Source: Streptomyces sp. NBC_01341 (GTDB lineage: Bacteria; Actinomycetota; Actinomycetes; Streptomycetales; Streptomycetaceae). Taken from it: 64,000 nt of DNA. The translations under genes and the position numbers were made by a program. Where the stretch lies: assembly GCF_035946055.1 (NCBI RefSeq), contig NZ_CP108364.1:1674001-1738000 (forward strand). Reading direction: 5' to 3'. Positions within the stretch are counted from its first letter, which is position 1; every line of letters begins with the position of its first letter. The notes under the pieces are model-generated. The model was not told where the DNA came from. It made no database searches and saw nothing but the letters and a program-made list of their open reading frames with translations. Positions 17,095-25,500 of the stretch are shown in pieces.

Positions 17095-18746
17095 CGGCCG
17101 AGCACCTCCTGCGTGTAGGGCGTGCGCGCGAGGATCTCGGCCGCCGCACGGTCGGTGAAGGTGGTGAGCGGGCCGGCCAGCACGGTGAACGCGAGGCTGA
17201 GCGCGACGGCTCCGGCGGTGGCCGCGCTCATGGCGCGCGGCGGTTTGGTCGTGGTGGTCACCGCGCGCCCGTGCAGGCTCGCCGTGACGGTCTGCCCGGC
17301 GGGCAGGGGAGGCCCCGCGACCCCTTCGTCCCCGGTGCCCGGCATCCGGTCGGGCCCGACGTCGGTGTCTTCGTCACCGGTGTCGTCCGCGTCCTCGAGC
17401 ACCGTGCCGTAGGCGGCCTGGTCGGGGGGCTCGGCGCGCCAGAAGGCCAGGTTCCAGACCTTGGCCATCACGTACAGCGTGAGCAGGCTCGTCACCGTCG
17501 CCCCGGCAACGAGGATCCAGGCCCATGCGCCGCCGTCGGCCACACCGGCCCGCATCAGGCCGAGTTTGCCGATGAAGCCGGACAGCGGCGGGATTCCCGC
17601 GAGGTTCATCGCGGGGACGAAGAAGAGGACGGCGAGCAGGGGGGCGGCCTTGGCCAGCCCGCCGATGCGGGTCAGTTCGTTGGTGCCGCCGCGGCGCTCG
17701 ATGAGCCCGGCGACGAGGAAGAGCGTGGTCTGCACGGTGATGTGGTGCACGACGTAGAAGATCGCTCCGCTGTACCCCGCGCGGGTGGCGAGGCCGATAC
17801 CGAAGACCATGTAGCCGATGTGGCTGATGAGGGTGAAGGACAGCAGGCGCTTCAGATCCGTCTGCGCGACCGCTCCCAGGATGCCCACGATCATCGAGAC
17901 GAGAGCCACGGCCAGCAGCAGGTCGCCGAGCCGGTTGCCCGGGAAGAGCAGGGTTTCCGTCCGGAGCATGCAGTAGACCCCCACCTTGGTCAGCAGGCCC
18001 GCGAAGACGGCGGTGACGGGCGCGGGCGCCGTCGGATAGGAGTCGGGGAGCCAGGCCGCGACGGGGAACACCGCGGCCTTCACGGCGAAGACGGTCAGCA
18101 GCATCGCCTGGATCAGGGTCTGTACACCCAGCGGGAGTTCGGGTAGTCGCGCTGCGAGCTGGGCGAAGTTGGCGGTGCCGGTGGCGGCGTAGGTCATGGC
18201 GATGGCCGTCAGGAACAGCATCGACGAGAACAGCGAGATGATGACGTAGGTGGAGCCTGCCCGGATGCGCGGACCGGTGCCGCCGAGGGTCAGCAGGACG
18301 AAGCTGGCGACGAGCATGATCTCGAACGCGACGTAGAGGTTGACGAGGTCACCGGCGAGGAACGTGCAGGACACCCCGGCCACCAGGATGAGGTAGGCGG
18401 GGTGGAAGACGGCGACCGGAGTCTCCTTGTCGCGGTCCGACATGCCCTGGCCGAGCGAGTAGACCAGGACGGCGAGGGTGACGGCCGACGACACCGTGAG
18501 CATCAGCCCGGACAGCCGGTCGGCGACCAGGGTGATGCCGAGCGGCGGTGCGAAGTCGCCGAGGTCGACGTGGAGGGCACCCTGGCGGTCCGCCGCGATC
18601 ATCAGCGCGACGGAGAGGCCGAGCACGGCCGTGAGCACCGCGACGCTGATGAACCGCTGGAACCGGGCGAGCCGGGTACCGAAGGCGAGGCTGAGCCCCG
18701 TGGCGCAGAGCGGCAGCAGCACCGGCAGCGGGACGAGTGCGTTCAT
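17091..18746 (-). CDS. mnhD: Na+/H+ antiporter subunit D (NuoM/N-like)
   Basis: This 551-residue polytopic protein belongs to the complex I NuoL/M/N family. Signatures include TLGGTGPRIRAGSTYVIISLFSS, the helix with VFAVKAAVFPVAAWLPDSYP (lysine and proton-path residues) and KRLLSFTLISHIGYMVFGI. It forms one of the two putative proton/ion translocating channels of the complex. An acidic, Gly-rich cytoplasmic insertion is seen near residues 445-490 (EDADDTGDEDTDVGPD). ATG 18746 overlaps mnhC; the long upstream frame is a shadow. Confidence 0.93.
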   Translation of the reverse strand: MNALVPLPVLLPLCATGLSLAFGTRLARFQRFISVAVLTAVLGLSVALMIAADRQGALHVDLGDFAPPLGITLVADRLSGLMLTVSSAVTLAVLVYSLGQGMSDRDKETPVAVFHPAYLILVAGVSCTFLAGDLVNLYVAFEIMLVASFVLLTLGGTGPRIRAGSTYVIISLFSSMLFLTAIAMTYAATGTANFAQLAARLPELPLGVQTLIQAMLLTVFAVKAAVFPVAAWLPDSYPTAPAPVTAVFAGLLTKVGVYCMLRTETLLFPGNRLGDLLLAVALVSMIVGILGAVAQTDLKRLLSFTLISHIGYMVFGIGLATRAGYSGAIFYVVHHITVQTTLFLVAGLIERRGGTNELTRIGGLAKAAPLLAVLFFVPAMNLAGIPPLSGFIGKLGLMRAGVADGGAWAWILVAGATVTSLLTLYVMAKVWNLAFWRAEPPDQAAYGTVLEDADDTGDEDTDVGPDRMPGTGDEGVAGPPLPAGQTVTASLHGRAVTTTTKPPRAMSAATAGAVALSLAFTVLAGPLTTFTDRAAAEILARTPYTQEVLGR

Positions 18747-19450
18747 CCGGCGGCTCCTCGGTCGGGGTCGGAGGGATCGGGGCCGGAGCGATCGGGCCCG
18801 TCGGGGCCGGGGTCCGGTCCCGGGTCGGCGCCCGTGTCGTCGGTGCCGCCCGGGCCGGTGTCGGCGGGCTGTGCCGTCCGGGCCGCCACATCGGGGTAGT
18901 CCTCCGGGTCGGCCCCCACGACGTCGTGCCACAGATCGCCCGTGGCGTCCCGGCCCCTGGCCTGCAGGGCACGGTCGGCCCGGAGCCTGGCCCGCAGCCG
19001 ACCGCGCTCCTCGCGGTAGCGCGCGCGGTCCTCCGGCGTGCGGTCGGACTCCGAGCGGTACTCGTCGCGCAGCTCGGCCCATTCGCCCCGCACTTCGGCG
19101 CGCAGCACGATGCGCCGGTCCTCCAGGTCGTCGTGGACCTCGTCGGTGCCCGTCAGCTGGTGACTGCGGTACGCCATGGCCAGCAGGAACGCGGTGGTCG
19201 CGAGGGTGATGACGATGGCGGTCAGCGCGATGGCCTGGGGCAGCGGGTCGGTGACGCGGCGCAGCGCGACGCCGTAGAGGAGCGGTGCCTCGCCCGCCGA
19301 GCCGGTCGCGGAGAGCACCAGCAGGTTGATGCCGTTGCCCGCGATCACCGCGCCGAGCAGGATGCGGGTCAGGGGGCGGGTGAGCATGAGGACGCCGCCG
19401 ACCGCGCACAGGACGACGGCGGTGAGGAGCAGCGAGACGCTGACGGTCAT
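18743..19450 (-). CDS. mnhC: Na+/H+ antiporter subunit C (NuoK-like) with long charged tail
   Basis: Residues 1-115 form the three-helix NuoK-like domain (GVLMLTRPLTRILLGAVIAGNGINLLVLS and DPLPQAIALTAIVITLATTAFLLAMAYR). The family is normally about 110-150 residues, but this protein has 235. The extra C-terminus is highly charged, first Arg/Glu-rich (EEDRARYREERGRLRARLRA-like), then Pro/Gly/Asp-rich. It should be cytoplasmic. ATG 19450 overlaps the mnhA stop by ATGA. Confidence 0.92.
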   Translation of the reverse strand: MTVSVSLLLTAVVLCAVGGVLMLTRPLTRILLGAVIAGNGINLLVLSATGSAGEAPLLYGVALRRVTDPLPQAIALTAIVITLATTAFLLAMAYRSHQLTGTDEVHDDLEDRRIVLRAEVRGEWAELRDEYRSESDRTPEDRARYREERGRLRARLRADRALQARGRDATGDLWHDVVGADPEDYPDVAARTAQPADTGPGGTDDTGADPGPDPGPDGPDRSGPDPSDPDRGAAG

Positions 19451-22350
19451 CGGCCCGTGCCTCCCGTCCCGGTGTCCGGCGCCGGTGCGAGCGCGCCCGC
19501 CGCCCGCTCGATCTGCCGGTCGACCTTGGCGCCCAGTGCGCGCACGATGTCCAGGACCACGCCCAGGACCAGGAGGTAGACACCGCAGTCGAAGACGACC
19601 TGGGTGCCGATGTGGTAGTCGCCGAGGACCGGCAGGTGACCGTGGTACACGAAGGCGTGGAACACCGCCCCGTCGACGAGACCGCACAGGGCGACCCCGG
19701 TCGAGAGGAACAGGCCGAGTCCGGTGAACAGCCCCGGCTGGAGCGGTGCCGCCTCCGCGAGCTCGAAGCGGCCCCCGGCCAGGTAACGGGTGATCAGGGC
19801 GAGCCCCGCGACGAGGCCGCCGACGAACCCGCCGCCCGGCATGTTCTCGGCGCAGAACAGCAGGTACAGCGACAGTACGAGGATCGGATGGAAGAGCAGC
19901 CGGGCCACCACCTCGAAGACGACGGAGCGGTGTTCGGGCGCGAGCGTGTCCCCGGCGGCCAGCCAGCCGCGTTCGGGAGCCGTGTCGTCTCCCTGGGGCA
20001 GGCCGGCGAGCGGGGTGGTGTGGAGCGACCATGCGGTGTCCCCGCGAAGTTCCTCCCTGCTCACGGAGGTCTCACCGCGCCGGTGCAGGTAGATCAGGCT
20101 GGTCACACCGATGGCAGCGGCGGCGAGCACCGCGGACTCCCCCATCGTGTCCCAGGCCCGCAGGTCGACCAGGATCGTGGCCACGACGTCCTTCAGGCCG
20201 TGGTGGGCGGTCTCCTCGACCATCGCCGCGCCCGCCGAAGGTGCGATGCGGGCGGAGGCCACCACCCACAGGGAGACCCCCAGCGTCGCCGCGGCCCCCA
20301 AGGCCACGGGGACGCGCACCGCCCGCCGCCAGGGGCTGACCGACTCCTGGAAGTGCACGGGCATCCGGCGCAGGACGAGCACGAACACGATCATCGACAC
20401 GGTCTCGACGCAGAACTGGGTGAGTGCCAGGTCGGGTGCCCCCTGGACGACGAAGAGCAGCGCGGCCCCGTAACCGGTGAGTCCGGCCAGCACCACCCCC
20501 TTCATACGGCGGCTGACGGTGAGACAGCACAGGGCGGCCGCACACGTCAGCGCGGCCATCGCGGCCTGGATCGGGCTGTCCCACGCCCGGGGTGCGACCG
20601 CGTCGTCCCAGGGGCGGTCCGTGAAGAGGACCGCCAGCTGTCCCGCCAGCATCACGAGCAGGGTGGTGGCGAGGTAGACGGAGAGCGAGCCGCGCTGGAC
20701 GAACCCGGTGACCTGGAGGGCGAGGCGTTCCAGGCCGAGCAGGAGGTGGCCGAAGACGCTGTCGGCGGTGGGCCAGGCGACCCGCCGGGAGATCCGGTTG
20801 ACGGTGGTGCGTCCGGTGAAGAGCAGGGCACCCGCCACCCAGGCCACGGCCGACAGGAGCAGGACCGTCCCGAAGCCGTGCCAGAGCGCCAGGTGGTAGG
20901 GACGGGCGGGGGCCGGGAACGCGTCGGCGTAGGCGCTGAGCAGCGGGTCGGTCCAGCCGACGCCGGGACCGAGCACCAGGCAGGCGACGGCGAGCAGGGC
21001 GGGCGGGGCGAGGAAGGCGGCTCCGGGCCGGTGTACGGGGGTGTCGGCGACGCCGGATTTGCGCGCGAAGGCGCCCCAGACGAAGCGCAGTGTGTAGGCG
21101 ACCGTCAGCACCGAGCCGGCGACGGTGACCGCCAGCATCCAGCGGTCGACGGTGTCGCCGCGCAGCAGGGCGTCGAAGGCGGCCTCCTTCGCGGCGAATC
21201 CGAGGAACGGCGGCAGGGCGGCCATGGACGCGGCGGCGAGGACCGCCGTCGCGCACACCAGCGGCATCGAGCGTCCGAGACCGGAGAGCTTGCGCAGGTC
21301 CCGGGTACCGGCGGCGTGGTCGACGATGCCGGTGACGAGGAACAGCGCGGCCTTGAAGAGGGCGTGGGCCAGGATCATTGCGCCTGCCGCGAGTGCGGCG
21401 TCGCGGTTGCCCGCGCCCGCGAGCAGGACGAGGAAGCCGAGCTGGCTGACCGTGCCGTAGGCCAGCACGATCTTCAGGTCGTGCAGGCGCAGCGCCCGCC
21501 ACCCCCCGAGCAGCATGGTCGCCCCGCCGAGCACCAGGACCACGGGCCGCCAGAGCGGGACGTCGGCGAAGCCGGGGGCGAGGCGTGCCACCAGGTAGAT
21601 GCCGGCCTTCACCATGGCCGCGGCGTGCAGGTAGGCACTGACCGGGGTGGGCGCGGCCATGGCGTTCGGCAGCCAGAGGCTGAACGGCCAGATGGCGGAC
21701 TTCGAGAGGGCCCCGCACAGCACGAGGGCGACCGCGACCGACACGGCGAGGGTGGTGTCGGGCGGGTCGGCGACGATCGCGGAGATGCGGTAGGTGCCGG
21801 CCGCCCGTCCGATGATCAGGAAGCCGACCAGCATGGCCAGTCCGCCGAGCGTGGTGACGGTGAGCGCCTGGAGGGCGGACCTGCGGTTCTGCTTGCGTTC
21901 GCTGTCGTGGCCGATCAGCAGGTAGGAGAAGACCGTGGTCAGTTCCCAGAACACGTAGAGGGAGATCAGGTCGTCCGCGAGCACGAGGGCGAGCATCGCG
22001 CCGGTGAACGCGAGCAGGTTCCCCGCGAAGGAGGCGAGCCGGGGTGAGTCGTCGGTGAAGTACGCCGCGCAGTAGAGCAGGACGAGTGTGCCGATGCCGG
22101 CGGCCAGCATCACCATCAGTTCGGCGAGGGCGTCGAGGCGCAGCGCGACGGAGACGTCGTAGGCCGGGATCCACTCCCAGCTCCAGGTCACCGCTCCCCC
22201 GGCGGCCGCGTCACCCCATTCGGTGGCCGCCCAGGCGGTGGTGGCGGCGGGCGGCAGTGCGAGCACGAGGAAGGCGCGTCTGCCCGTCCGGCGCACCAGG
22301 GGGCTCGCGAAAGCGGCGAGCGCGAAGTGGCAGACGATGAGCGCGATCAC
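19447..22350 (-). CDS. mnhA: Na+/H+ antiporter subunit A fused to subunit B
   Basis: This 967-residue membrane protein carries the NuoL-like MnhA core: CAAYFTDDSPRLASFAGNLLAFTGAM, SLYVFWELTTVFSYLLIG, SKSAIWPFSLWLPNAMAAPTPVSAYLHAA and KIVLAYGTVSQLGFL. The MrpA-specific extension follows. From about residue 810 the sequence is an MnhB domain (SLYLLFCAENMPGGGFVGGLVAGLALI), so A and B are one polypeptide, as in MrpA-B fusions. It is the first gene of the A(B)-C-D-E-F-G operon. The start is GTG 22350 with only a weak ribosome site. Confidence 0.94.
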   Translation of the reverse strand: MIALIVCHFALAAFASPLVRRTGRRAFLVLALPPAATTAWAATEWGDAAAGGAVTWSWEWIPAYDVSVALRLDALAELMVMLAAGIGTLVLLYCAAYFTDDSPRLASFAGNLLAFTGAMLALVLADDLISLYVFWELTTVFSYLLIGHDSERKQNRRSALQALTVTTLGGLAMLVGFLIIGRAAGTYRISAIVADPPDTTLAVSVAVALVLCGALSKSAIWPFSLWLPNAMAAPTPVSAYLHAAAMVKAGIYLVARLAPGFADVPLWRPVVLVLGGATMLLGGWRALRLHDLKIVLAYGTVSQLGFLVLLAGAGNRDAALAAGAMILAHALFKAALFLVTGIVDHAAGTRDLRKLSGLGRSMPLVCATAVLAAASMAALPPFLGFAAKEAAFDALLRGDTVDRWMLAVTVAGSVLTVAYTLRFVWGAFARKSGVADTPVHRPGAAFLAPPALLAVACLVLGPGVGWTDPLLSAYADAFPAPARPYHLALWHGFGTVLLLSAVAWVAGALLFTGRTTVNRISRRVAWPTADSVFGHLLLGLERLALQVTGFVQRGSLSVYLATTLLVMLAGQLAVLFTDRPWDDAVAPRAWDSPIQAAMAALTCAAALCCLTVSRRMKGVVLAGLTGYGAALLFVVQGAPDLALTQFCVETVSMIVFVLVLRRMPVHFQESVSPWRRAVRVPVALGAAATLGVSLWVVASARIAPSAGAAMVEETAHHGLKDVVATILVDLRAWDTMGESAVLAAAAIGVTSLIYLHRRGETSVSREELRGDTAWSLHTTPLAGLPQGDDTAPERGWLAAGDTLAPEHRSVVFEVVARLLFHPILVLSLYLLFCAENMPGGGFVGGLVAGLALITRYLAGGRFELAEAAPLQPGLFTGLGLFLSTGVALCGLVDGAVFHAFVYHGHLPVLGDYHIGTQVVFDCGVYLLVLGVVLDIVRALGAKVDRQIERAAGALAPAPDTGTGGTGR

Positions 22351-22463
22351 GGGTGAGGAACCGGTGTATCAAGAGGCACACGCTGAACAAAGGGCACCGA
22401 ATACAGATATCTCCCCCGGCTCCGTTCACCCGTCCGGCGCGCCGCGCGGGGTACGGACCGCCG

Positions 22464-22907
22464 TCACGCGGCGTCTCGACCGTGGTCCCCGCACGCCCCG
22501 CTGTGGTCGCAGAACGGCGTACGCCCCGTCCGGCCGCAGCCGCACAGCATCACGCGGGTCTCCCGGAGCGGGCCGTCGGGCGTCGCGACTTCGAGGTCGC
22601 CCCGCACGTGGATCACCCCGTCGGAGTGCAACGCGACCCGGGTGGGCGCATCGGGCACCTCGTCCGGCATCCCGTCGGTGCGGTGATATCGCAGCGCCCC
22701 GCTCGGGCAACGCCGGACGACATCGGCGACCTCGTCGGCCGGCGCCTGCCCGGGCATGATCCACGGCCTGCGGGCGACGTCGAAGACGGTCGGGAGGCCC
22801 TGGACGCATTCGGCCGCGTGCAGGCACCGGTGCGCGTCGTAGCTCACGACGATGCCGTCGCCTTCGTACGACCTGGCGGCGGGGGGCGGGGGCTGTTCGC
22901 CGGTCAC
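22464..22907 (-). CDS. 4Fe-4S mono-cluster (Fer4_19) / CDGSH iron-sulfur protein
   Basis: This 147-residue protein joins two small Fe-S modules. Residues about 18-75 resemble the YjdI/Fer4_19 domain (VVSYDAHRCLHAAECVQGLPTVFD ... RRCPSGALRYH), with cysteines for a 4Fe-4S cluster. The C-terminus carries a CDGSH-type 2Fe-2S site, MLCGCGRTGRTPFCDHSG, with the C-x-C ... C-x2-H ligands. Such proteins are thought to act in electron transfer or Fe-S handling; no specific partner is known. It lies upstream of the Mrp operon on the same strand with about 110 bp between them. Confidence 0.88.
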   Translation of the reverse strand: MTGEQPPPPAARSYEGDGIVVSYDAHRCLHAAECVQGLPTVFDVARRPWIMPGQAPADEVADVVRRCPSGALRYHRTDGMPDEVPDAPTRVALHSDGVIHVRGDLEVATPDGPLRETRVMLCGCGRTGRTPFCDHSGACGDHGRDAA

Positions 22908-23073
22908 GCCGGACCTCCCGGTGGGATCACATGCCTACGACATCAGAGTCGCTCCGCCATCCGGGCACCGCCACCCGTGCGAAACGGAACCACCGCGGCT
23001 TCGGCAGCGCGGGTTCCTCCGAAGCCCCCGCCTGGAACTGGACGGGACGGCACCGGCTCCGACCGCCTCCGGT

Positions 23074-23749
23074 TCATCCCCCGGCCCCCTGCCGTCCGAG
23101 CACGTCCCGGAGGTCTACGCCCATGTTCAGGTCGCAGAACCCGGTCTTCACGCCACGGGGCACCGCCGTCCCGCTCGTCCTGAGCGCGCGTGCGGCCGGC
23201 CCGGTCAGCCGGCCCTGGGGGTCGATGTCGATCGAGGCGAACAGACCGTCCGCGGTGTCCGGGACCGGCACCTTCCGAGCTCCGAGGGAGAACCACGTGA
23301 TGAGACCGGCCATGTTGATGGCCCACACCGGGCTGTCCCACTGCGCACCGAAGACCAGAGACCGCGACCCGGGTTCGGTCAGGATGTCCTTCAGTTCCTC
23401 GATCGGGTCGGCGACCGACCGGTCCCAGACCCTCACCGCCGGCCGCACCTCCTCACCGAGCCCGGCGATGAGACCCCCGAGGACGTCCGCCGCGGATGTG
23501 CCGGCGACCGCGTCGGCCGCCTCGGACCCGGGGGTGAGGACGGGGTCCGCAGGGCTCTGCCCCCCCCCAGGCAGCACACGGCCCGCAGCTGCTGTGCGAG
23601 GCGCGTCGAGGAACGCGACGGGGCCGGACGCCGCGGTGACGGCCTGCGAGGGACGTGTGCCGTGGAACGCCTCGGCTTCCGCGAGGGAACCGTCGTTCCT
23701 GCGGGCGACCCCGGCGTCGCTCGTACGCGCCGAAGGCTGAGGTGGTCAT
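23074..23749 (-). pseudogene. Frameshifted hypothetical gene
   Basis: Two frames seem to make one gene. ATG 23749, with an AAGGACG ribosome site, starts MTTSAFGAYERRRGR; this frame then turns arginine-rich and shadow-like. The neighbouring frame is protein-like from about RNDGSLAEAEAFHGTRPSQ at about 23698, and continues through GRVLPGGGQSPADP and VFGAQWDSPVWAINMAGLITW to the stop at 23074. That frame has an in-frame stop just 5' and no good start before GTG 23577. A single-base frameshift near 23690-23705 would join them (about 224 residues). If GTG 23577 is used the product is 167 residues. I do not recognise the family. It may be a real frameshift or a sequencing error. Confidence 0.55.
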
Positions 23750-23770
23750 ATGGCTTCGTCCTTGAACGTT

Positions 23771-23808
23771 CGGCTCACACGCGATGGACCGGCTCACACG
23801 CGATGAAC
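23771..23808. repeat. Tandem 19-bp direct repeat
   Basis: Two adjacent 19-bp units (23771-23789 and 23790-23808), cggctcacacgcgatggac and cggctcacacgcgatgaac, differ at one base. They lie 22-59 bp upstream of the ATG of the frameshifted hypothetical gene, where a promoter or activator site would be expected. Confidence 0.8.
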
Positions 23809-23815
23809 CAACGGA

Positions 23816-23835
23816 ATGCTTGATCCGGCAAGCAT
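23816..23835. terminator. Small hairpin between RidA-like gene and hypothetical gene
   Basis: The inverted repeat atgcttg-atccgg-caagcat has a 7-bp stem and 6-nt loop. It lies about 40 bp past the stop of the RidA-like gene on the minus strand and could end that operon. The stem is short and there is no clear U-run, so this is tentative. Confidence 0.35.
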
Positions 23836-23875
23836 AAAACTCCGCCTTGCACGGCGTGCCTCCGGCTGCCCCGGG

Positions 23876-24277
23876 TCAGTCGAGCACGGCGATTCCGTCC
23901 AGCTCGACCATGGCCTGCTCGTCCCACAGCCTGGCCACCCCGATGACCGCCATGGCCGGGTAGTCCCGCCCCGCCAGCCTCCCCCAGATCCGGCCCAGTT
24001 CCGGGGCGTGCAGGCGGTAGTCGCCGACGTCGGTTGCGTACACCGTGACCCGGGCCAGGGCCGCCGGGGAGCCGCCGGCGGCGCGCAGGGCGGTGAGGAG
24101 GTTGCCCAGTGCCGTCTCGAACTGCTCGGGCAGGGTGGTGCCGACGACCTTCCCGTCGCCGTCCAGCGCGGTCTGGCCGGCCAGGAAGACGAGCCGCCCT
24201 CCGGTGGCGGTCACGGCGTGCGAGAAGCCGGTGGGCGGGGAGAGTTCGGCCGGGTTGATCCGGCTGAGGGGATTCAT
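23876..24277 (-). CDS. RidA/YjgF/UK114 family protein
   Basis: This 133-residue protein has the YjgF trimer fold signature (GGRLVFLAGQTALDGDGKVVG, LPEQFETALGNLLTALRAAGG, VTVYATDVGDY, MVELDGIAVLD). RidA proteins hydrolyse reactive enamines/imines. The catalytic arginine of classic RidA (in a PARS context) is replaced here (YPAMAVIGVARL), as in other Rid subgroups, so imine deaminase activity is not assured. The start overlaps the acyl-CoA dehydrogenase stop by ATGA. Its place in an aryl-CoA cluster suggests it acts on an amino- or oxo-cyclohexene-CoA intermediate; that is inference. Confidence 0.9.
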   Translation of the reverse strand: MNPLSRINPAELSPPTGFSHAVTATGGRLVFLAGQTALDGDGKVVGTTLPEQFETALGNLLTALRAAGGSPAALARVTVYATDVGDYRLHAPELGRIWGRLAGRDYPAMAVIGVARLWDEQAMVELDGIAVLD

Positions 24278-25407
24278 GCGGGCACCTCCTGGATCGCGTA
24301 CAGCTCCTTGGCGATGATGGTGCGCTGCACCTCGGTGGCACCCTCGTAGATCCGCGGCGCGCGGACCTCACGGTAGAGGTGTTCGAGCAGATGGCCCCGT
24401 CGCAGCGCCTTCGCCCCGTGCAGCTGGACCGCCGTGTCGACGACGTACTGCGCGGTCTCGGTGGCGAACAGCTTGGCCATGGCGGCGCGCATGGGTACAC
24501 CGGACTCGCCCGCGTCGTGCGCGGCTGCGGCCGCGTACACCAGAAGCCGGGCCGCCTCGGTGCGTGTGGCCATCTCGGCCACCTGGTGCGAGACGGCCTG
24601 CAGGTCCTTCAGGGGTGCGCCGAAGGCCTCGCGGTCCGCCGTGTGTTCCAGGGTGGCGTCGAGGGCGGCGCGCGCCATGCCGACGGCGAACGCCCCGACG
24701 CTCGGCCGGAAGAGGTTCAGGGTGTCCATGGCGACCCGGAACCCGCGGCCGGGTTCTCCGAGCACGTCGTCGGCGCCCACGGGTACGCCGTCGAAGTCCA
24801 GCGACCCGATGGGGTGCGGGGAGAGCATGTCGAGGGCCTCGCCGGTGAGTCCGGGGCGGTCCGCGGGGACGAGGAACGCGGTGACCCCACGGGCTCCGGC
24901 GGCCTCGCCGGTCCGGGCGAAGACGGTGTAGAAGTCGGCCTCGGGGGCGTTGGAGATCCAGCACTTCTCCCCGGTCAGCCGCCACCCGTCGCCGCCGGGA
25001 ACAGCCTTGGCCTCGAGAGCGAGTGCCGCCGCGTCCGATCCGGCGCCCGGCTCGCTCAGCGCGAACGCGGCGACGGCACGGCCCGCGCTCACCTCGGGGA
25101 GCCAGCGTGCCCGCTGGGCGGGAGTGCCCGCCCGCCGGACCGGGCCGGAACCGAGCCCCTGGAGGGCCAGGGCGGTCTCCGCCTCGGTGCAGCCCCGGGC
25201 GAGCGATTCGCGCATCAGGCAGAGGTCGAGCGCCCCGGAGCCGAGGAGCCGGTCCAGGAGTCCCAGGCCGCCGAGTGCCGCGACGAGCGGGCGGTTCACA
25301 TGGCCCGGTTCTCCCTTGTCGGCCAGGGGCCTCAACTGATCCCGGGCGAGGGTGTACAACTCGTCGCACCAGGCGGCTCGACCGGGATCGAGGGAGAATG
25401 CCGTCAT
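24274..25407 (-). CDS. Acyl-CoA dehydrogenase
   Basis: This 377-residue flavoprotein has FALSEPGAGSDAAALALEAKA and WISNAPEADFYTVFART (FAD/substrate region). In the C-terminal domain FGAPLKDLQAVSHQVAEMATR and RGHLLEHLYREVRAPRIYEGATEVQRTIIAKEL carry the FAD adenine and active-site elements. It oxidises an acyl-CoA, with electrons passing to ETF. It leads the operon with the RidA-like gene and is divergent from the CoA ligase across 93 bp holding a TGAC-N4-GTCA element. Its likely substrate is a ring-derived CoA ester of the adjacent pathway. Confidence 0.92.
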   Translation of the reverse strand: MTAFSLDPGRAAWCDELYTLARDQLRPLADKGEPGHVNRPLVAALGGLGLLDRLLGSGALDLCLMRESLARGCTEAETALALQGLGSGPVRRAGTPAQRARWLPEVSAGRAVAAFALSEPGAGSDAAALALEAKAVPGGDGWRLTGEKCWISNAPEADFYTVFARTGEAAGARGVTAFLVPADRPGLTGEALDMLSPHPIGSLDFDGVPVGADDVLGEPGRGFRVAMDTLNLFRPSVGAFAVGMARAALDATLEHTADREAFGAPLKDLQAVSHQVAEMATRTEAARLLVYAAAAAHDAGESGVPMRAAMAKLFATETAQYVVDTAVQLHGAKALRRGHLLEHLYREVRAPRIYEGATEVQRTIIAKELYAIQEVPA

Positions 25408-25445
25408 ATTTCGGCGCCTCTCTTGTCACGACTTATCGCGGACCG

Positions 25446-25473
25446 TTGACTACCGTCACCCAAACGATACGCT
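25446..25473 (+). promoter_or_regulatory. Predicted sigma-70-type promoter of the aryl-CoA ligase
   Basis: TTGACT (25446-25451) and TACGCT (25468-25473) are spaced 16 bp, 27 bp before the start of the CoA ligase gene. The -35 hexamer is overlapped by the TGAC-N4-GTCA inverted repeat, which fits repression by an operator-bound regulator. Confidence 0.5.
25447..25458. promoter_or_regulatory. TGAC-N4-GTCA inverted repeat (candidate PaaX-type operator, copy 1)
   Basis: The sequence tgactaccgtca is an inverted repeat with 4-bp arms. A near-identical element (tgacttccgtca) is found at 32064-32075 before the other transcription unit of the same pathway. On the minus strand each is also preceded by a similar GGAG...TATCG block. 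The two sites may bind the PaaX-family protein encoded at 27125. Confidence 0.45.
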
Positions 25474-25500
25474 CCATGGGCGACAAGGGGGCGATGCTTC

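Noticed and set aside
19612..22047. 811-residue plus-strand open frame opposite mnhA
   Set aside because: It is the mirror of a clear Mrp subunit, rich in Gly/Arg/Glu/Gln with no domain, as expected for high-GC antisense frames.
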